Positions 51,696-61,175 are shown, counted from the first letter of the stretch. The stretch: 64,000 nt of DNA from Paenibacillus sophorae (GCF_018966525.1 NZ_CP076607.1:620001-684000); one strand, 5' to 3'. Translations and numbers: made by a program. Notes: generated from the sequence alone by a model not told the origin.

Positions 51696-52430
51696 CTACT
51701 TCAATGTAATAACGACACGGCGATTTGGCTCTTCGCCTTTGCTGTAGGTGTTCACCTGCCGGTGATCCTGAAGTCTGGAATGGATAATCTTCCGCTCTTG
51801 CGGCGGCATGGGCTCCAGCACAACTTCTTTACGAGTACGAATGACCCTGCCCGCGAGACGATCTGCCAGATCCTCAAGCGTCTTCTTGCGCCGTTCACGG
51901 AAATTCTCCGCATCCAGCACAAGACGGATAAAGCTGTCGGAATAACGATTGGCAACGATATTGGCCAAGTATTGCAATGCATCGAGAGTTTGTCCTCTTC
52001 TGCCAATCAGCAGCCCCAAATCCGGACCGGAGATTTGCAGTGTATCGGCATCCTTGGAGTGAATGACTTCTACATCTACGTGGAGTCCCATGCTCCGGGC
52101 GACATCCACAATAAAACAAATGGCCTCCTGATAAGCTTCCTCTACCGGTTCTTCGGAATCCTGGCGGGGCGTGCCCCCGATCGCCTCTTGTGTCGTCTCT
52201 GTTTCGTTCTGCTGAGGCAGTGACGGAGCACTCGCCGCTGGCACCGGTGCTGGTTCAGGAAGTAAGGTGAGCTCCACCTTCGCATCCTTCGCACCGATTA
52301 ATCCCAGGAATCCTTTTGAGGGCTGTTCAAGCACGGTGACCGTGACCTTGTCCTTTTCGGCTGCCAACTGGGCAAGTCCGCGCTTCACAGCTTCTTCAAT
52401 GGTTTTCCCTGTCGCGACGACTTTGTTCAT
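51696..52430 (-). CDS. jag: RNA-binding protein Jag (KhpB)
   Basis: The 244-residue protein has a Jag-N domain (about 1-50, 'VATGKTIEEAVKRGLAQLAAEKDKVTVTVLEQPSKGFLGLIG'), a Pro/Glu-rich linker, a KH domain with 'GLLIGRRGQTLDALQYLANIVANR' and an R3H domain with 'RRKTLEDLADRLAGRV..ERKIIHSRLQDH'. It binds RNA with KhpA and is linked to cell elongation and sporulation. It overlaps yidC by 4 bp. Confidence 0.96.
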   Translation of the reverse strand: MNKVVATGKTIEEAVKRGLAQLAAEKDKVTVTVLEQPSKGFLGLIGAKDAKVELTLLPEPAPVPAASAPSLPQQNETETTQEAIGGTPRQDSEEPVEEAYQEAICFIVDVARSMGLHVDVEVIHSKDADTLQISGPDLGLLIGRRGQTLDALQYLANIVANRYSDSFIRLVLDAENFRERRKKTLEDLADRLAGRVIRTRKEVVLEPMPPQERKIIHSRLQDHRQVNTYSKGEEPNRRVVITLK

Positions 52431-53263
52431 TTCGACTTTTTAGCCTCCTTCAACTTCGCTGCCTTACCGCTGCTGTCAGAGTCGGCGACTGCAGGTTGGG
52501 GAGTATTCTTTCCCCGGTATAGGAAATAATTCTGACCGATTGTGTACAGGTTGCTGAATACCCAGTAAAGCGGCAGTGCGGACGGGAAGTTGTAAGACAT
52601 AATAAAGATCAGAACCGGATAAACCATCAGCATGAACTGCATCGGGCCTTGCTGCTGTACCGGGTTCATCGACGACATCATCTTCGTTTGCAAGAATGTC
52701 GTTATCGCGGCAAGTGCCGGCAGGATGAACAAATGGTCAGGCTTTCCGAGCTGCAGCCAAAGGAACGAATGCTCCCGCAGATGGGGATTGTAATAAATAG
52801 AGTTGTAGAGAGCGATAAAGATCGGCATTTGTACGACCAGCGGCAGACAGCCGGCCATCGGATTGACTTTGTTCTCCTGGAACAGCCGCATGGTTTCCTG
52901 CTGAACCTTTTCGGGATTGTCTTTATATTTTTTCTGGATTTTTTGAAGCTCCGGCTGAATGGCCTGCATAGCCCGGGAGCTCTTCACCTGCTTCATTGTC
53001 AGCGGGAGAATAAGCGTGCGGACAATAATCACCATTGCAAGGACGGCCAGCGCATACTCTCCGTTAAACCATCTCGCAAATAATTCCAGCGCCTCGGCAA
53101 AATAAAAAACAACATTTTTTTCCCAAAAATTCCCGTTCTTCAAATCCTCTGTTGTATGCGTAACCGTGGCCGATTGACCGCAGCCAGACAGAACGGCCAC
53201 CATCATGACCATTACGGCGATGAGGAGAAGCCATTTTCCTCGTTTAGTCTTCAATAGAGACAC
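52427..53263 (-). CDS. yidC: Membrane protein insertase YidC/SpoIIIJ
   Basis: The 278-residue lipoprotein has a signal peptide with lipobox LSGC (Cys28) and five membrane helices, the first containing 'YALAVLAMVIIVRTLILPLTMKQVKSSRAMQ' with the conserved hydrophilic-groove Arg. 'PMAGCLPLVVQMPIFIALYNSIYYN' follows. It inserts proteins into the membrane with or without Sec; SpoIIIJ-type proteins also serve sporulation. Start GTG 53263 follows AGAGGGG. Confidence 0.97.
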   Translation of the reverse strand: MSLLKTKRGKWLLLIAVMVMMVAVLSGCGQSATVTHTTEDLKNGNFWEKNVVFYFAEALELFARWFNGEYALAVLAMVIIVRTLILPLTMKQVKSSRAMQAIQPELQKIQKKYKDNPEKVQQETMRLFQENKVNPMAGCLPLVVQMPIFIALYNSIYYNPHLREHSFLWLQLGKPDHLFILPALAAITTFLQTKMMSSMNPVQQQGPMQFMLMVYPVLIFIMSYNFPSALPLYWVFSNLYTIGQNYFLYRGKNTPQPAVADSDSSGKAAKLKEAKKSK

Positions 53264-53348
53264 TTCATAACCCCTCTCTTAAACATTCAATTGCACCGTA
53301 AATCATACCATAATTATGAAGACAAATAAACAAGCCCCGCCATCCAGT

Positions 53349-53699
53349 CTATTTGCGCGAAGCCTTGAGCAGCTTGGCTTTGCGCAGCACATGCAGCACG
53401 CTTTTTTCAAGCTCCGCATAGCTCATGTCCAGGGCTCCTTTTCTTACGATGAACACCATATCCAGCCCGCTGGCGATCTCAGCTTCATGATGACGCACGA
53501 TCTCCTTCACGAGTCTTCTCATCCGGTTCCGGACAACGGCGTTTCCTACCTTTTTGCTGACCGATACGCCAACCCGGAACCGCTCGACCTGCTTTCGGCT
53601 GAACCAGTACACCACAAACTGATGGTTCGCAAACGACTTCCCATGTCTGTATACGCGGCTGAAATCGGCGCGGTTTCGTAAACGCAAGCTTTTATGCAC
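53349..53699 (-). CDS. rnpA: Ribonuclease P protein component
   Basis: The 116-residue basic protein has 'LRLRNRADFSRVYRHGKSFANHQFVVYW' and the RNR box 'VGNAVVRNRMRRLVKEIVR' (about 51-69). It binds RNase P RNA and helps process tRNA 5' ends. Start GTG 53699 follows AAGGAG. Unlike the usual tight rpmH-rnpA pair, it is separated from rpmH by 279 bp with a terminator, and a TATAAT lies upstream. Confidence 0.97.
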   Translation of the reverse strand: MHKSLRLRNRADFSRVYRHGKSFANHQFVVYWFSRKQVERFRVGVSVSKKVGNAVVRNRMRRLVKEIVRHHEAEIASGLDMVFIVRKGALDMSYAELEKSVLHVLRKAKLLKASRK

Positions 53700-53902
53700 G
53701 GGAATCTCCTTGTTTCAAAGGCCGGAAAGGGCCTCCAAAATTTTTCTTCTTATTATTATAGTCACCGGAGGACTTCATTAAACGATGGCAGATCAACAGG
53801 CTTAAAGCGCCTTCCCCACCACAGCAACTCGTTATTCCTCCTATTTATGCAAGAAGAAACGGCTAAGCTGTCCTTTTAGGAACGCCACCCGTTTCTCGCA
53901 GA

Positions 53903-53941
53903 CATATAAGAGGATAAGCGCGCAGCTTATCCTCTTATATG
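53903..53941. repeat. 17-bp perfect inverted repeat between rpmH and rnpA
   Basis: Arms at 53903-53919 and 53925-53941 are perfectly complementary around a 5-base loop. In the leftward transcript it follows directly after the rpmH terminator and has no U tract of its own. Confidence 0.85.
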
Positions 53942-53942
53942 T

Positions 53943-53968
53943 AAAAAAAGACCACCGTAGTGGTCTTA
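53943..53968 (-). terminator. Intrinsic terminator after rpmH
   Basis: AAGACCAC-TACG-GTGGTCTT is a perfect 8-bp stem, followed by TTTTT on the reverse strand. Confidence 0.88.
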
Positions 53969-53978
53969 TTGGCCTGAC

Positions 53979-54113
53979 TTACGCACTCAGAACTTTTCTG
54001 CCTTTCAGACGGCGGGCAGCCAGCACTTTGCGGCCGTTTTTCGTGCTCATTCTAGCGCGAAACCCGTGCACCTTCTTGCGCTTGCTCACATTCGGTTTGA
54101 ACGTCGGTCTCAT
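53979..54113 (-). CDS. rpmH: 50S ribosomal protein L34
   Basis: The 44-residue protein reads MRPTFKPNVSKRKKVHGFRA then RMSTKNGRKVLAARRLKGRK and VLSA, the complete L34 sequence. It is a small basic protein of the large subunit. It is the first leftward gene from the origin; the dnaA upstream region with DnaA boxes begins about 200 bp away. A terminator follows it. Confidence 0.98.
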   Translation of the reverse strand: MRPTFKPNVSKRKKVHGFRARMSTKNGRKVLAARRLKGRKVLSA

Positions 54114-54314
54114 TGTTGCACCTCCCTTGCAGGAACTTAATGGACTGTCTATAAACGGCTTGGCCGTCCCAGGTAGGACAGTATCTACAAGATCATCATT
54201 TTCATTTATCTGAGAAGTTACCTCACAGAAAACACCTTTATATATTAAAGCATAAATCGGAAGTAAAAGTCAACCGAAATCCTACTCCCTCTTTTCCCTC
54301 TCCTAATTAACGTT

Positions 54315-54661
54315 TTATCCACAGCGCCCAAGGCAAATTTAATAATCCACAATTCCTCAAAGTTATCCACCTGTGCCCAACAAGCGACGAAAAAGCCCTT
54401 GGCACAAGGACAACCTGTGCATAAAAAAATAAATGATTGCCGGATCATGTCGAATGCTAAACAAATTATCAACAATATGTAGTATTGTGGCTATTAATTA
54501 TACACAAGTGGTTGAATTTGTGGATAAAATCCGTGGGTTCATTGAAAATCAAGGGGAGTTTTGCTATGATGGTATTACTTTTGATTGTGAATAGATTTGA
54601 ATGTCCTCCATATTATCAACAAGCTGTGGATAAAGTTGTGAACAATTCAAGTTTATCCATA
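54315..54661. promoter_or_regulatory. oriC: oriC: DnaA-box cluster upstream of dnaA
   Basis: Perfect TTATCCACA boxes are at 54315-54323 (+), 54519-54527 (-) and 54625-54633 (-). Single-mismatch boxes are at 54343-54351, 54363-54371, 54466-54474, 54498-54506, 54613-54621 and 54653-54661. The AT-rich tract has no supported gene. It also should contain the dnaA promoter, which DnaA itself would control. Confidence 0.92.
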
Positions 54662-54779
54662 TTTTTTTGTCTTCTCTTCCTGCGTATTGGGGATAATATC
54701 TCCCCATCACCTTATTTTCTTCGATATTTCCACTTCATGGCTTTAGCCACATTTGGAAGATTTAAAGGAGTGACAGTGT

Positions 54780-56126
54780 GTGGACAGCCATACTTCCGAA
54801 CTATGGCAGCAAATTTTATCGATTATTCAGACCAAACTAAGCAAGCCAAGTTTCGACACCTGGTTTAAGGCGACCAAAGCGATCTCGTTCAGTTCCCAAT
54901 CGCTTGTTATTTCGGCGCCAACGACGTTCGCTGTCGAATGGCTTGAGAGCAGGTATACGAAGCTGGTCGGAGCTACGGTTCTCGAAATGACCGGGAAGCA
55001 GGTAGACGTCAAGTTTGTTATAGAAGAGAACAAACCTGCGGAACCTGTCGTGCAGATTTCGTCCGGGCCGCCCGCTGTATCCCGTGAAGAAGCCCAGACG
55101 CATATGCTGAATCCCAAATATACGTTCGATACGTTTGTCATCGGTTCCGGCAACCGGTTTGCTCACGCGGCGTCGCTTGCCGTTGCGGAAGCGCCGGCCA
55201 AAGCATACAATCCCTTGTTCTTATACGGAGGGGTGGGACTCGGCAAAACTCATCTGATGCATGCGATCGGTCATTATATACTGGAACATAATCCGAGCAA
55301 CAAGGTAATTTATATTTCATCCGAGAAATTTACCAACGAGTTCATCAATTCCATCCGTGACAACCGCGGCGAAAGCTTTCGCAACAAGTACCGCAATGTC
55401 GACATCCTGCTGATCGACGATATTCAATTCCTGGCCGGCAAAGAATCAACGCAGGAGGAATTTTTCCATACATTCAATGCGCTGCATGAGGAACGCAAGC
55501 AGATTATAATCTCCAGCGACCGGCCGCCCAAAGAAATTCCGACTCTGGAAGAGAGGCTGCGCTCCCGGTTTGAGTGGGGACTGATAACGGACATTCAGCC
55601 GCCGGATCTGGAAACGAGAATTGCAATTCTGCGCAAGAAGGCCAAAGCCGAGAACCTTGACATTCCAAATGAAGCAATGATGTATATCGCCAATCAGATC
55701 GATACGAACATCCGTGAGCTGGAAGGCGCTCTCATCCGGGTGGTTGCCTACTCATCCCTGACCAATCAGGACGTAACGACACATTTAGCGGCCGAAGCGC
55801 TGAAGGATATCATCCCGTCCAGCCGGCCGAAGATGATTACGATACAGGATATTCAACAAAAAGTCGGTGAATATTACAACTTACGGATGGAGGATTTCAA
55901 AGCGCGCAAGCGGACGAAAGCCGTCGCTTTTCCAAGACAGATTGCCATGTATCTCTCCCGTGAGCTGACCGATTACTCACTGCCCAAGATTGGCGAAGCC
56001 TTCGGAGGCCGGGATCATACGACCGTCATTCATGCTCACGAAAAAATAAGTCAATCGCTCAAAATCGACCAAGAGCTGTACAAAGTGGTAAACAATATTT
56101 CAGAGAAAATAAAAAATCCTTCATAG
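54780..56126 (+). CDS. dnaA: Chromosomal replication initiator protein DnaA
   Basis: The 448-residue protein has domain I (about 1-80), a short linker, the AAA+ domain with Walker A GGVGLGKTH (about 150-158) and Walker B 'VDILLIDDIQFL', and domain IV with the DnaA signature GGRDHTTVIHAHEK near the end. It binds DnaA boxes at 54315-54661 and 56200, then opens the origin. GTG 54780 follows GGAG at seven bases. It is the first rightward gene from the origin. Confidence 0.99.
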   Translation: MDSHTSELWQQILSIIQTKLSKPSFDTWFKATKAISFSSQSLVISAPTTFAVEWLESRYTKLVGATVLEMTGKQVDVKFVIEENKPAEPVVQISSGPPAVSREEAQTHMLNPKYTFDTFVIGSGNRFAHAASLAVAEAPAKAYNPLFLYGGVGLGKTHLMHAIGHYILEHNPSNKVIYISSEKFTNEFINSIRDNRGESFRNKYRNVDILLIDDIQFLAGKESTQEEFFHTFNALHEERKQIIISSDRPPKEIPTLEERLRSRFEWGLITDIQPPDLETRIAILRKKAKAENLDIPNEAMMYIANQIDTNIRELEGALIRVVAYSSLTNQDVTTHLAAEALKDIIPSSRPKMITIQDIQQKVGEYYNLRMEDFKARKRTKAVAFPRQIAMYLSRELTDYSLPKIGEAFGGRDHTTVIHAHEKISQSLKIDQELYKVVNNISEKIKNPS

Positions 56127-56199
56127 CAGAAGGAATAAACAAGCCTATACACAATCTATTCACATGTGCGTAGGCTTAATTTTATGCGATCCGGGCAGC

Positions 56200-56235
56200 T
56201 TATCCACATATCCCGCGCCCCTACTACTAATACTA
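56200..56235 (+). promoter_or_regulatory. oriC unwinding element: DnaA box, GC-rich cluster and DnaA-trios
   Basis: A perfect TTATCCACA (56200-56208) is followed by TCCCGCGCCC (56211-56220) and then CTACTACTAATACTA (56221-56235), five trinucleotides whose complement reads 3'-GAT-type trios. An AT-rich stretch follows. This matches the basal unwinding system described at B. subtilis oriC. Confidence 0.82.
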
Positions 56236-56296
56236 TTTAAAATCTTTAAATAATCTTCATCTAACGCTTCCCCATTTTTCAGCTAGGAGTGAAACT

Positions 56297-57439
56297 ATGA
56301 AAATCAGCATTCTTAAAAATGAGCTCAACGAATCCATCCAACACGTATCCAAAGCGATATCCAGCAGAACAACGATTCCCATTCTGACAGGCATCAAATT
56401 GGAAGTCAGCTATCAGGGCGTTACGCTAACCGCAAGCGACACTGATATTTCCATCCAATCGTTCATTCCCGCAGAAAATGACAGCACGCAGATCGTAAAG
56501 GTGGAGCAGCCGGGAAGCGTAGTGCTTCCAGCCAAATTTTTCGTTGAAATTATAAAGAAGCTTCCGTCCACAGAGATTCACATGGAGGTTAAGGAAGGCT
56601 TTCAGACTTTCATTTCTTCAGGAGCGACGGAGATTCAAATGGTCGGTCTTGATCCGGAGGAATTTCCTGTCCTACCGAATGTTGAAGGCAATGAAACGAT
56701 CTCTTTACCCGGAGATTTACTGAAAAATATGATCAAGCAAACGGCGTTTTCCATCTCCACCCAGGAGACAACGCCGATTTTAACAGGTATACTATGGAAT
56801 CTGTCCGACGGTGAGTTCAAGTTCACCGCAACGGACCGCCATCGTCTGGCGACAAGAGCGGCCAAGCTGGAAGGAACGGAGGATGTCCGATTTACCAATG
56901 TCGTCATCGCCGGCAAAACGCTGAATGAGCTGAGCAAAATCATTCCCGACCAGAACATGCTCGTTGATATTGTCGTAGCCGATAATCAGGTACTTTTCAA
57001 GCTGGACCGCGTTCTTTTCTACACCCGCATTCTCGACGGCGTATATCCGGATACTTCTAGAATTATTCCGAGTGTCTACAAAACAGAACTGACCCTGGAA
57101 ACAAAAAAATTAAGCGAATCGATCGACCGGGCTTATTTGCTGTCCCGCGAAGAGAAGACGAACATCGTCCGCCTGCAGACGCTCGAACATGGGGGGATCG
57201 AAATATCCTCCAGTTCTTCGGAGCTTGGCAAAGTGCGGGAAGAGCTTGAAGTTATAGATTTCAAAGGAGAAGCGCTGAAAATATCGTTCAACTCCAAATA
57301 TATGCTGGATGTGCTGAAAGTGGTCGACAGCGAGCAGCTGACGATCGCTTTTACCGGCATGATGAGCCCGATTATTCTGAAGCCGCTGGATGCAAGCAAG
57401 GCTCTGTACGTCATATTGCCTTATCGTACGACCAACTAA
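56297..57439 (+). CDS. dnaN: DNA polymerase III beta subunit (sliding clamp)
   Basis: The 380-residue protein is made of three similar domains, with 'SSRTTIPILTGIKLEVSYQGVTLTASDTDISIQ' near 22-54 and the C-terminal 'MSPIILKPLDASKALYVILPYRT'. It forms the ring that tethers polymerase to DNA. AGGAGTGAAACT precedes the ATG. It is separated from dnaA by 170 bp that contain the unwinding element. Confidence 0.99.
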   Translation: MKISILKNELNESIQHVSKAISSRTTIPILTGIKLEVSYQGVTLTASDTDISIQSFIPAENDSTQIVKVEQPGSVVLPAKFFVEIIKKLPSTEIHMEVKEGFQTFISSGATEIQMVGLDPEEFPVLPNVEGNETISLPGDLLKNMIKQTAFSISTQETTPILTGILWNLSDGEFKFTATDRHRLATRAAKLEGTEDVRFTNVVIAGKTLNELSKIIPDQNMLVDIVVADNQVLFKLDRVLFYTRILDGVYPDTSRIIPSVYKTELTLETKKLSESIDRAYLLSREEKTNIVRLQTLEHGGIEISSSSSELGKVREELEVIDFKGEALKISFNSKYMLDVLKVVDSEQLTIAFTGMMSPIILKPLDASKALYVILPYRTTN

Positions 57440-57485
57440 CGCCATAATTCCCTCTTGTGGATAAATGGCGGAGAGGAAAGAAATC

Positions 57486-57713
57486 ATGAAAAAAATAGTT
57501 ATCCACAGTGGATATATTAAACTAGATCAATTTTTGAAGCTTTCGGACTGCGTATCCACAGGCGGGATGGCGAAGGCTCTGCTGCAGGAGAGCCATGTGC
57601 TCGTGAATGGAGAACCTGAGGATCGCCGGGGCAGAAAGCTGTATCCGGGTGACAAAGTCGAAGTAAAAGGGGAAGGCCTATTCGAGGTAGCCGGCGGAGA
57701 AGAACAAGCGTAG
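57486..57713 (+). CDS. yaaA: S4-domain RNA-binding protein YaaA (RlbA)
   Basis: The 75-residue protein has an S4 RNA-binding motif: 'IKLDQFLKLSDCVSTGGMAKALLQESHVLVNGEPEDRRGRKLYPGDKVEV'. It is implicated in large ribosomal subunit assembly in B. subtilis. ATG 57486 follows GAGAGGAAAG. It lies between dnaN and recF, as in Bacillus. Confidence 0.93.
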   Translation: MKKIVIHSGYIKLDQFLKLSDCVSTGGMAKALLQESHVLVNGEPEDRRGRKLYPGDKVEVKGEGLFEVAGGEEQA

Positions 57714-57796
57714 TTTGCTATACATTAAGTTTCTACGGGAAACGATGCCGCCCTTATAGGACGGTGAAGTCGTTTCTTCTTGGGAGGAACGCTTTC

Positions 57797-58915
57797 GTGT
57801 TTGTTAACAGAATCAGCCTGCGGCATTACCGCAACTACGGATCGCTGCTGCTCGAGGGCCTGGGAGATGTGAATCTGATCCTCGGACAAAATGCCCAGGG
57901 CAAGACGAATCTCGTTGAGGCGCTCTATTGCCTTGCCATGACCAAGAGCCACCGGACCTCCAAAGACCGCGAGTTGATCTCTTTTGATGCTCCGGACGGC
58001 GCAGCTCATATCGAGGCGGAGGTTCAGCGGAAATACGGAAATCTGAAACTCGAGCTGTCACTGTCCCCGCAGGGGAAGAAAGCGAAAATTAACGGTCTGG
58101 AGCAGCGGCGTCTGAGCGAGTTTGTCGGTTCGCTGAATGTCGTTATGTTTGCGCCGGAGGATCTGGAGATCGTCAAGGGAACACCCGGTGTGCGGCGCCG
58201 TTTTTTGGACATGGAAATCGGTCAGGTTCAGCCAAGCTACCTGTTTCATCTGCAGCAGTACCAGAAGGTGCTCCTCCAAAGAAGCAATCTGCTGAAGCAG
58301 CTGTGGGCAAAAAATGCGGCAGGCGGGGATATGCTGGAAATATGGGACGCCCAGCTTGTGGAGCATGGTGTTAAAATCGTCAAAAAAAGGAAACAATTCA
58401 TAAAGAAGCTGCAAATATGGGCTGAAGAGATCCATAAAGGGATTACAAACGGCGGTGAAGAACTGAAACTAGCCTATGTTCCTTCTTTCGGAGAGCGGGA
58501 GGAGGAAGATGAAGCTGTCTTATTAGACAAATTTATGTTAAAGTTATCACAAACACGTGAACAGGAAATTCGGCGAGGAATGACACTGACAGGTCCCCAT
58601 CGGGACGATCTGTCCTTTTTTATCAACGATAGGGAAGCTTCCGTCTACGGATCGCAGGGGCAGCAGCGCACAACCGCCCTTTCGCTTAAGCTGGCCGAAA
58701 TCGAACTGATCCATGAGGAAATTGGCGAATATCCCGTCCTGCTGCTTGACGATGTCCTGTCCGAGCTTGATCCGTACCGTCAAACGCAGCTGATCGAAAC
58801 TTTTCAAAGCAAAGTGCAGACTTTCATAACGGCCACCGGAATTGAAAGCCTGAATGCTGATAAATTAAAAGGTGCAACCCAGTATAGGGTCCACAGCGGG
58901 GTCATAGAGTCTTAA
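57797..58915 (+). CDS. recF: DNA replication and repair protein RecF
   Basis: The 372-residue ATPase of the SMC-like ABC fold has Walker A GQNAQGKTNLVE near 30-41, a signature region 'GSQGQQRTTALSLKLAEIELI' and Walker B 'PVLLLDDVLSELDP'. It helps load RecA at gaps. Start GTG 57797 follows GGGAGG by nine bases; the frame is open upstream but has no ribosome site. Confidence 0.97.
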   Translation: MFVNRISLRHYRNYGSLLLEGLGDVNLILGQNAQGKTNLVEALYCLAMTKSHRTSKDRELISFDAPDGAAHIEAEVQRKYGNLKLELSLSPQGKKAKINGLEQRRLSEFVGSLNVVMFAPEDLEIVKGTPGVRRRFLDMEIGQVQPSYLFHLQQYQKVLLQRSNLLKQLWAKNAAGGDMLEIWDAQLVEHGVKIVKKRKQFIKKLQIWAEEIHKGITNGGEELKLAYVPSFGEREEEDEAVLLDKFMLKLSQTREQEIRRGMTLTGPHRDDLSFFINDREASVYGSQGQQRTTALSLKLAEIELIHEEIGEYPVLLLDDVLSELDPYRQTQLIETFQSKVQTFITATGIESLNADKLKGATQYRVHSGVIES

Positions 58916-58932
58916 ACGAGCGGAGGAAGACC

Positions 58933-59181
58933 ATGTATATTCATTTGGGCGGGGAAAAGATTATCCGGTCTTCGGAACTGATTGCCATATTTGATATTTC
59001 GATTGAGAAATCCTCCAAACTGTCCAAACAGTTCGTAGCCGCCGCTTTAAATGACAAAAGACTGGAGCGTATCGGCGAAGAAGAAGCCAAATCTATTGTC
59101 GTTACTCAGAACGTTGTGTATTATTCCCCCATTTCTTCTTCCACACTCAAAAAACGATCCAGAATGCTGCTTGAAAGTTAA
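58933..59181 (+). CDS. remB: Extracellular matrix regulator RemB (YaaB, DUF370)
   Basis: The 82-residue protein reads 'MYIHLGGEKIIRSSELIAIFDI' and ends 'VYYSPISSSTLKKRS', the DUF370 pattern. RemA/RemB proteins regulate biofilm matrix genes by binding DNA. GGAGG precedes the ATG by six bases. It lies 17 bp after recF and 47 bp before gyrB. Confidence 0.93.
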   Translation: MYIHLGGEKIIRSSELIAIFDISIEKSSKLSKQFVAAALNDKRLERIGEEEAKSIVVTQNVVYYSPISSSTLKKRSRMLLES

Positions 59182-59228
59182 GGCCCCGTGCGGGCACAAG
59201 TGATAATCTGAAAGAAGTAGGTGAAGGC

Positions 59229-61139
59229 ATGTCAATGAATCAACCGACATATGATGAGAGCCAGATTCAGGTGCTTGAAGGGCTGGAAGCAGTCCGTAAG
59301 CGTCCGGGCATGTACATTGGTTCGACCAGCGTAAAGGGCTTGCACCATCTCGTATGGGAAGTTGTCGATAATAGTATTGACGAAGCGCTGGCCGGTTATT
59401 GCGACAAAATCCAGGTTATTGTGCATGAAGACAACAGCATCACTGTCATCGATAACGGACGGGGAATTCCTGTCGGAGAGAATCCGAAGCTGAAGAAATC
59501 GACGCTTGAAGTCGTTATGACCGTTCTGCATGCAGGGGGCAAGTTCGGCGGCGGCGGATATAAAGTTTCGGGCGGATTGCACGGGGTAGGTATTTCGGTA
59601 GTAAATGCTCTCTCGGAAAAGGTTATTGTTACCGTCAAGCGCGAGGGACATGCGTACCAGCAGGAATACCGCCGGGGCGTGCCTCAGTATGATATTAGGA
59701 CGGTTGGCGATACCGATGAAACGGGCACCAAGACGACCTTCCATCCGGACCCGGAGATTTTTACCGAAACGACCGTATATGACTATAATACGCTGCTTAC
59801 CCGGATTCGCGAGCTGGCCTTTTTGAACAAGGGGATCGAAATCTCGCTTACGGATGAGCGGACCGGTGCGGCGAACACATTCAAATATGATGGCGGTATT
59901 ATCGAATATGTGAAGTATCTGAACGAGAAAAAAGAAGTGCTGCACGAGGAACCCATCTATGTTGGCGGTTCGCGCGACATGATTCAGGTCGAGGTTGCTC
60001 TTCAATACAACGATTCATACACCGAGAATATTTACTCATTCGCCAATAACATTCATACCCACGAGGGCGGCACGCATGAATCCGGATTCAAGAGCGCCTT
60101 GACGCGGATTATCAACGATTATGCGCGCAAAAGCGGCATCATCAAGGATAACAGCTCCAACCTGACGGGAGACGATGTCCGTGAGGGACTGACGGCAATC
60201 ATTTCCGTGAAGATCCCCGAGCCGCAGTTCGAAGGCCAGACGAAGACAAAGCTCGGCAACAGCGAGGTACGCGGAATTGTGGAATCGCTGTTCGGTGAGA
60301 AGCTGCAGGAGTTTCTTGAAGAGAATCCTGCGATTTCCCGGCGCGTGCTGGAGAAGTCGCTGCAGGCCTCCCGCGCGCGGGAGGCGGCGCGTAAAGCCCG
60401 CGAGCTGACGCGGCGTAAGAGTGCTCTTGAAGTCAGCTCGCTGCCAGGCAAGCTGGCGGACTGCTCGTCCAAGGACGCTTCCATCAGCGAACTGTTCATC
60501 GTCGAAGGCGACTCCGCCGGCGGTTCAGCCAAGCAGGGACGCGACCGGCATTTTCAGGCGATTTTGCCGCTGCGCGGTAAAATTCTGAACGTGGAGAAGG
60601 CGCGCCTGGACCGTATTCTGTCCAATGCCGAAATCCGCGCGATTATTACCGCTCTGGGAACGGGGATTGGAGACGACTTTGATTTGTCCAAGGCCCGTTA
60701 TCATAAGGTTGTCATCATGACGGATGCGGATGTCGACGGCGCCCATATCCGTACTCTGCTTCTGACCTTCTTTTACCGGTACATGCGCAAAATCGTTGAA
60801 GCGGGCTTTATCTACATCGCCCAGCCGCCGCTGTTCAAGGTAGAGCGTAATAAGGTTGTCCGCTACGCCGGATCTGAGAAGGAACGGGATGAAATTATCG
60901 CCACCTTCGGCGAGAACGCCAAGTTTAATGTTCAACGATATAAAGGCCTTGGTGAGATGAATGCCACTCAGCTTTGGGAGACGACGATGGACCCCGAGAG
61001 CCGCAGTATGCTGCAGGTAACGATTGAAGACGCCATTCTGGCCGACAGCATTTTCGATACCCTGATGGGAGATAATGTAGAGCCGCGGCGTGATTTTATC
61101 CAAGAGCATGCCAAGTCGGTAAAAAATCTGGATATTTAG
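59229..61139 (+). CDS. gyrB: DNA gyrase subunit B
   Basis: The 636-residue protein has a GHKL ATPase domain ('VDNSIDEALAGYCDKI', 'DNGRGIPVG', 'GGLHGVGISVVNALS'), a transducer domain, the Toprim metal site 'EGDSAGGSAKQGRDR' and 'DADVDGAHIRTLLLTFFYR'. With GyrA it introduces negative supercoils. AGGTGAAGGC precedes the first ATG. It ends with a strong terminator, so gyrA is not in the same transcript. Confidence 0.99.
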   Translation: MSMNQPTYDESQIQVLEGLEAVRKRPGMYIGSTSVKGLHHLVWEVVDNSIDEALAGYCDKIQVIVHEDNSITVIDNGRGIPVGENPKLKKSTLEVVMTVLHAGGKFGGGGYKVSGGLHGVGISVVNALSEKVIVTVKREGHAYQQEYRRGVPQYDIRTVGDTDETGTKTTFHPDPEIFTETTVYDYNTLLTRIRELAFLNKGIEISLTDERTGAANTFKYDGGIIEYVKYLNEKKEVLHEEPIYVGGSRDMIQVEVALQYNDSYTENIYSFANNIHTHEGGTHESGFKSALTRIINDYARKSGIIKDNSSNLTGDDVREGLTAIISVKIPEPQFEGQTKTKLGNSEVRGIVESLFGEKLQEFLEENPAISRRVLEKSLQASRAREAARKARELTRRKSALEVSSLPGKLADCSSKDASISELFIVEGDSAGGSAKQGRDRHFQAILPLRGKILNVEKARLDRILSNAEIRAIITALGTGIGDDFDLSKARYHKVVIMTDADVDGAHIRTLLLTFFYRYMRKIVEAGFIYIAQPPLFKVERNKVVRYAGSEKERDEIIATFGENAKFNVQRYKGLGEMNATQLWETTMDPESRSMLQVTIEDAILADSIFDTLMGDNVEPRRDFIQEHAKSVKNLDI

Positions 61140-61175
61140 TTATTCTGCACTGGCCCATGCCAGTATCCACTTGTT

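Noticed and set aside
54485..54868. 127-codon frame across the origin into dnaA
   Set aside because: It runs through DnaA boxes and overlaps the dnaA start in another frame; low-complexity AT-rich translation.
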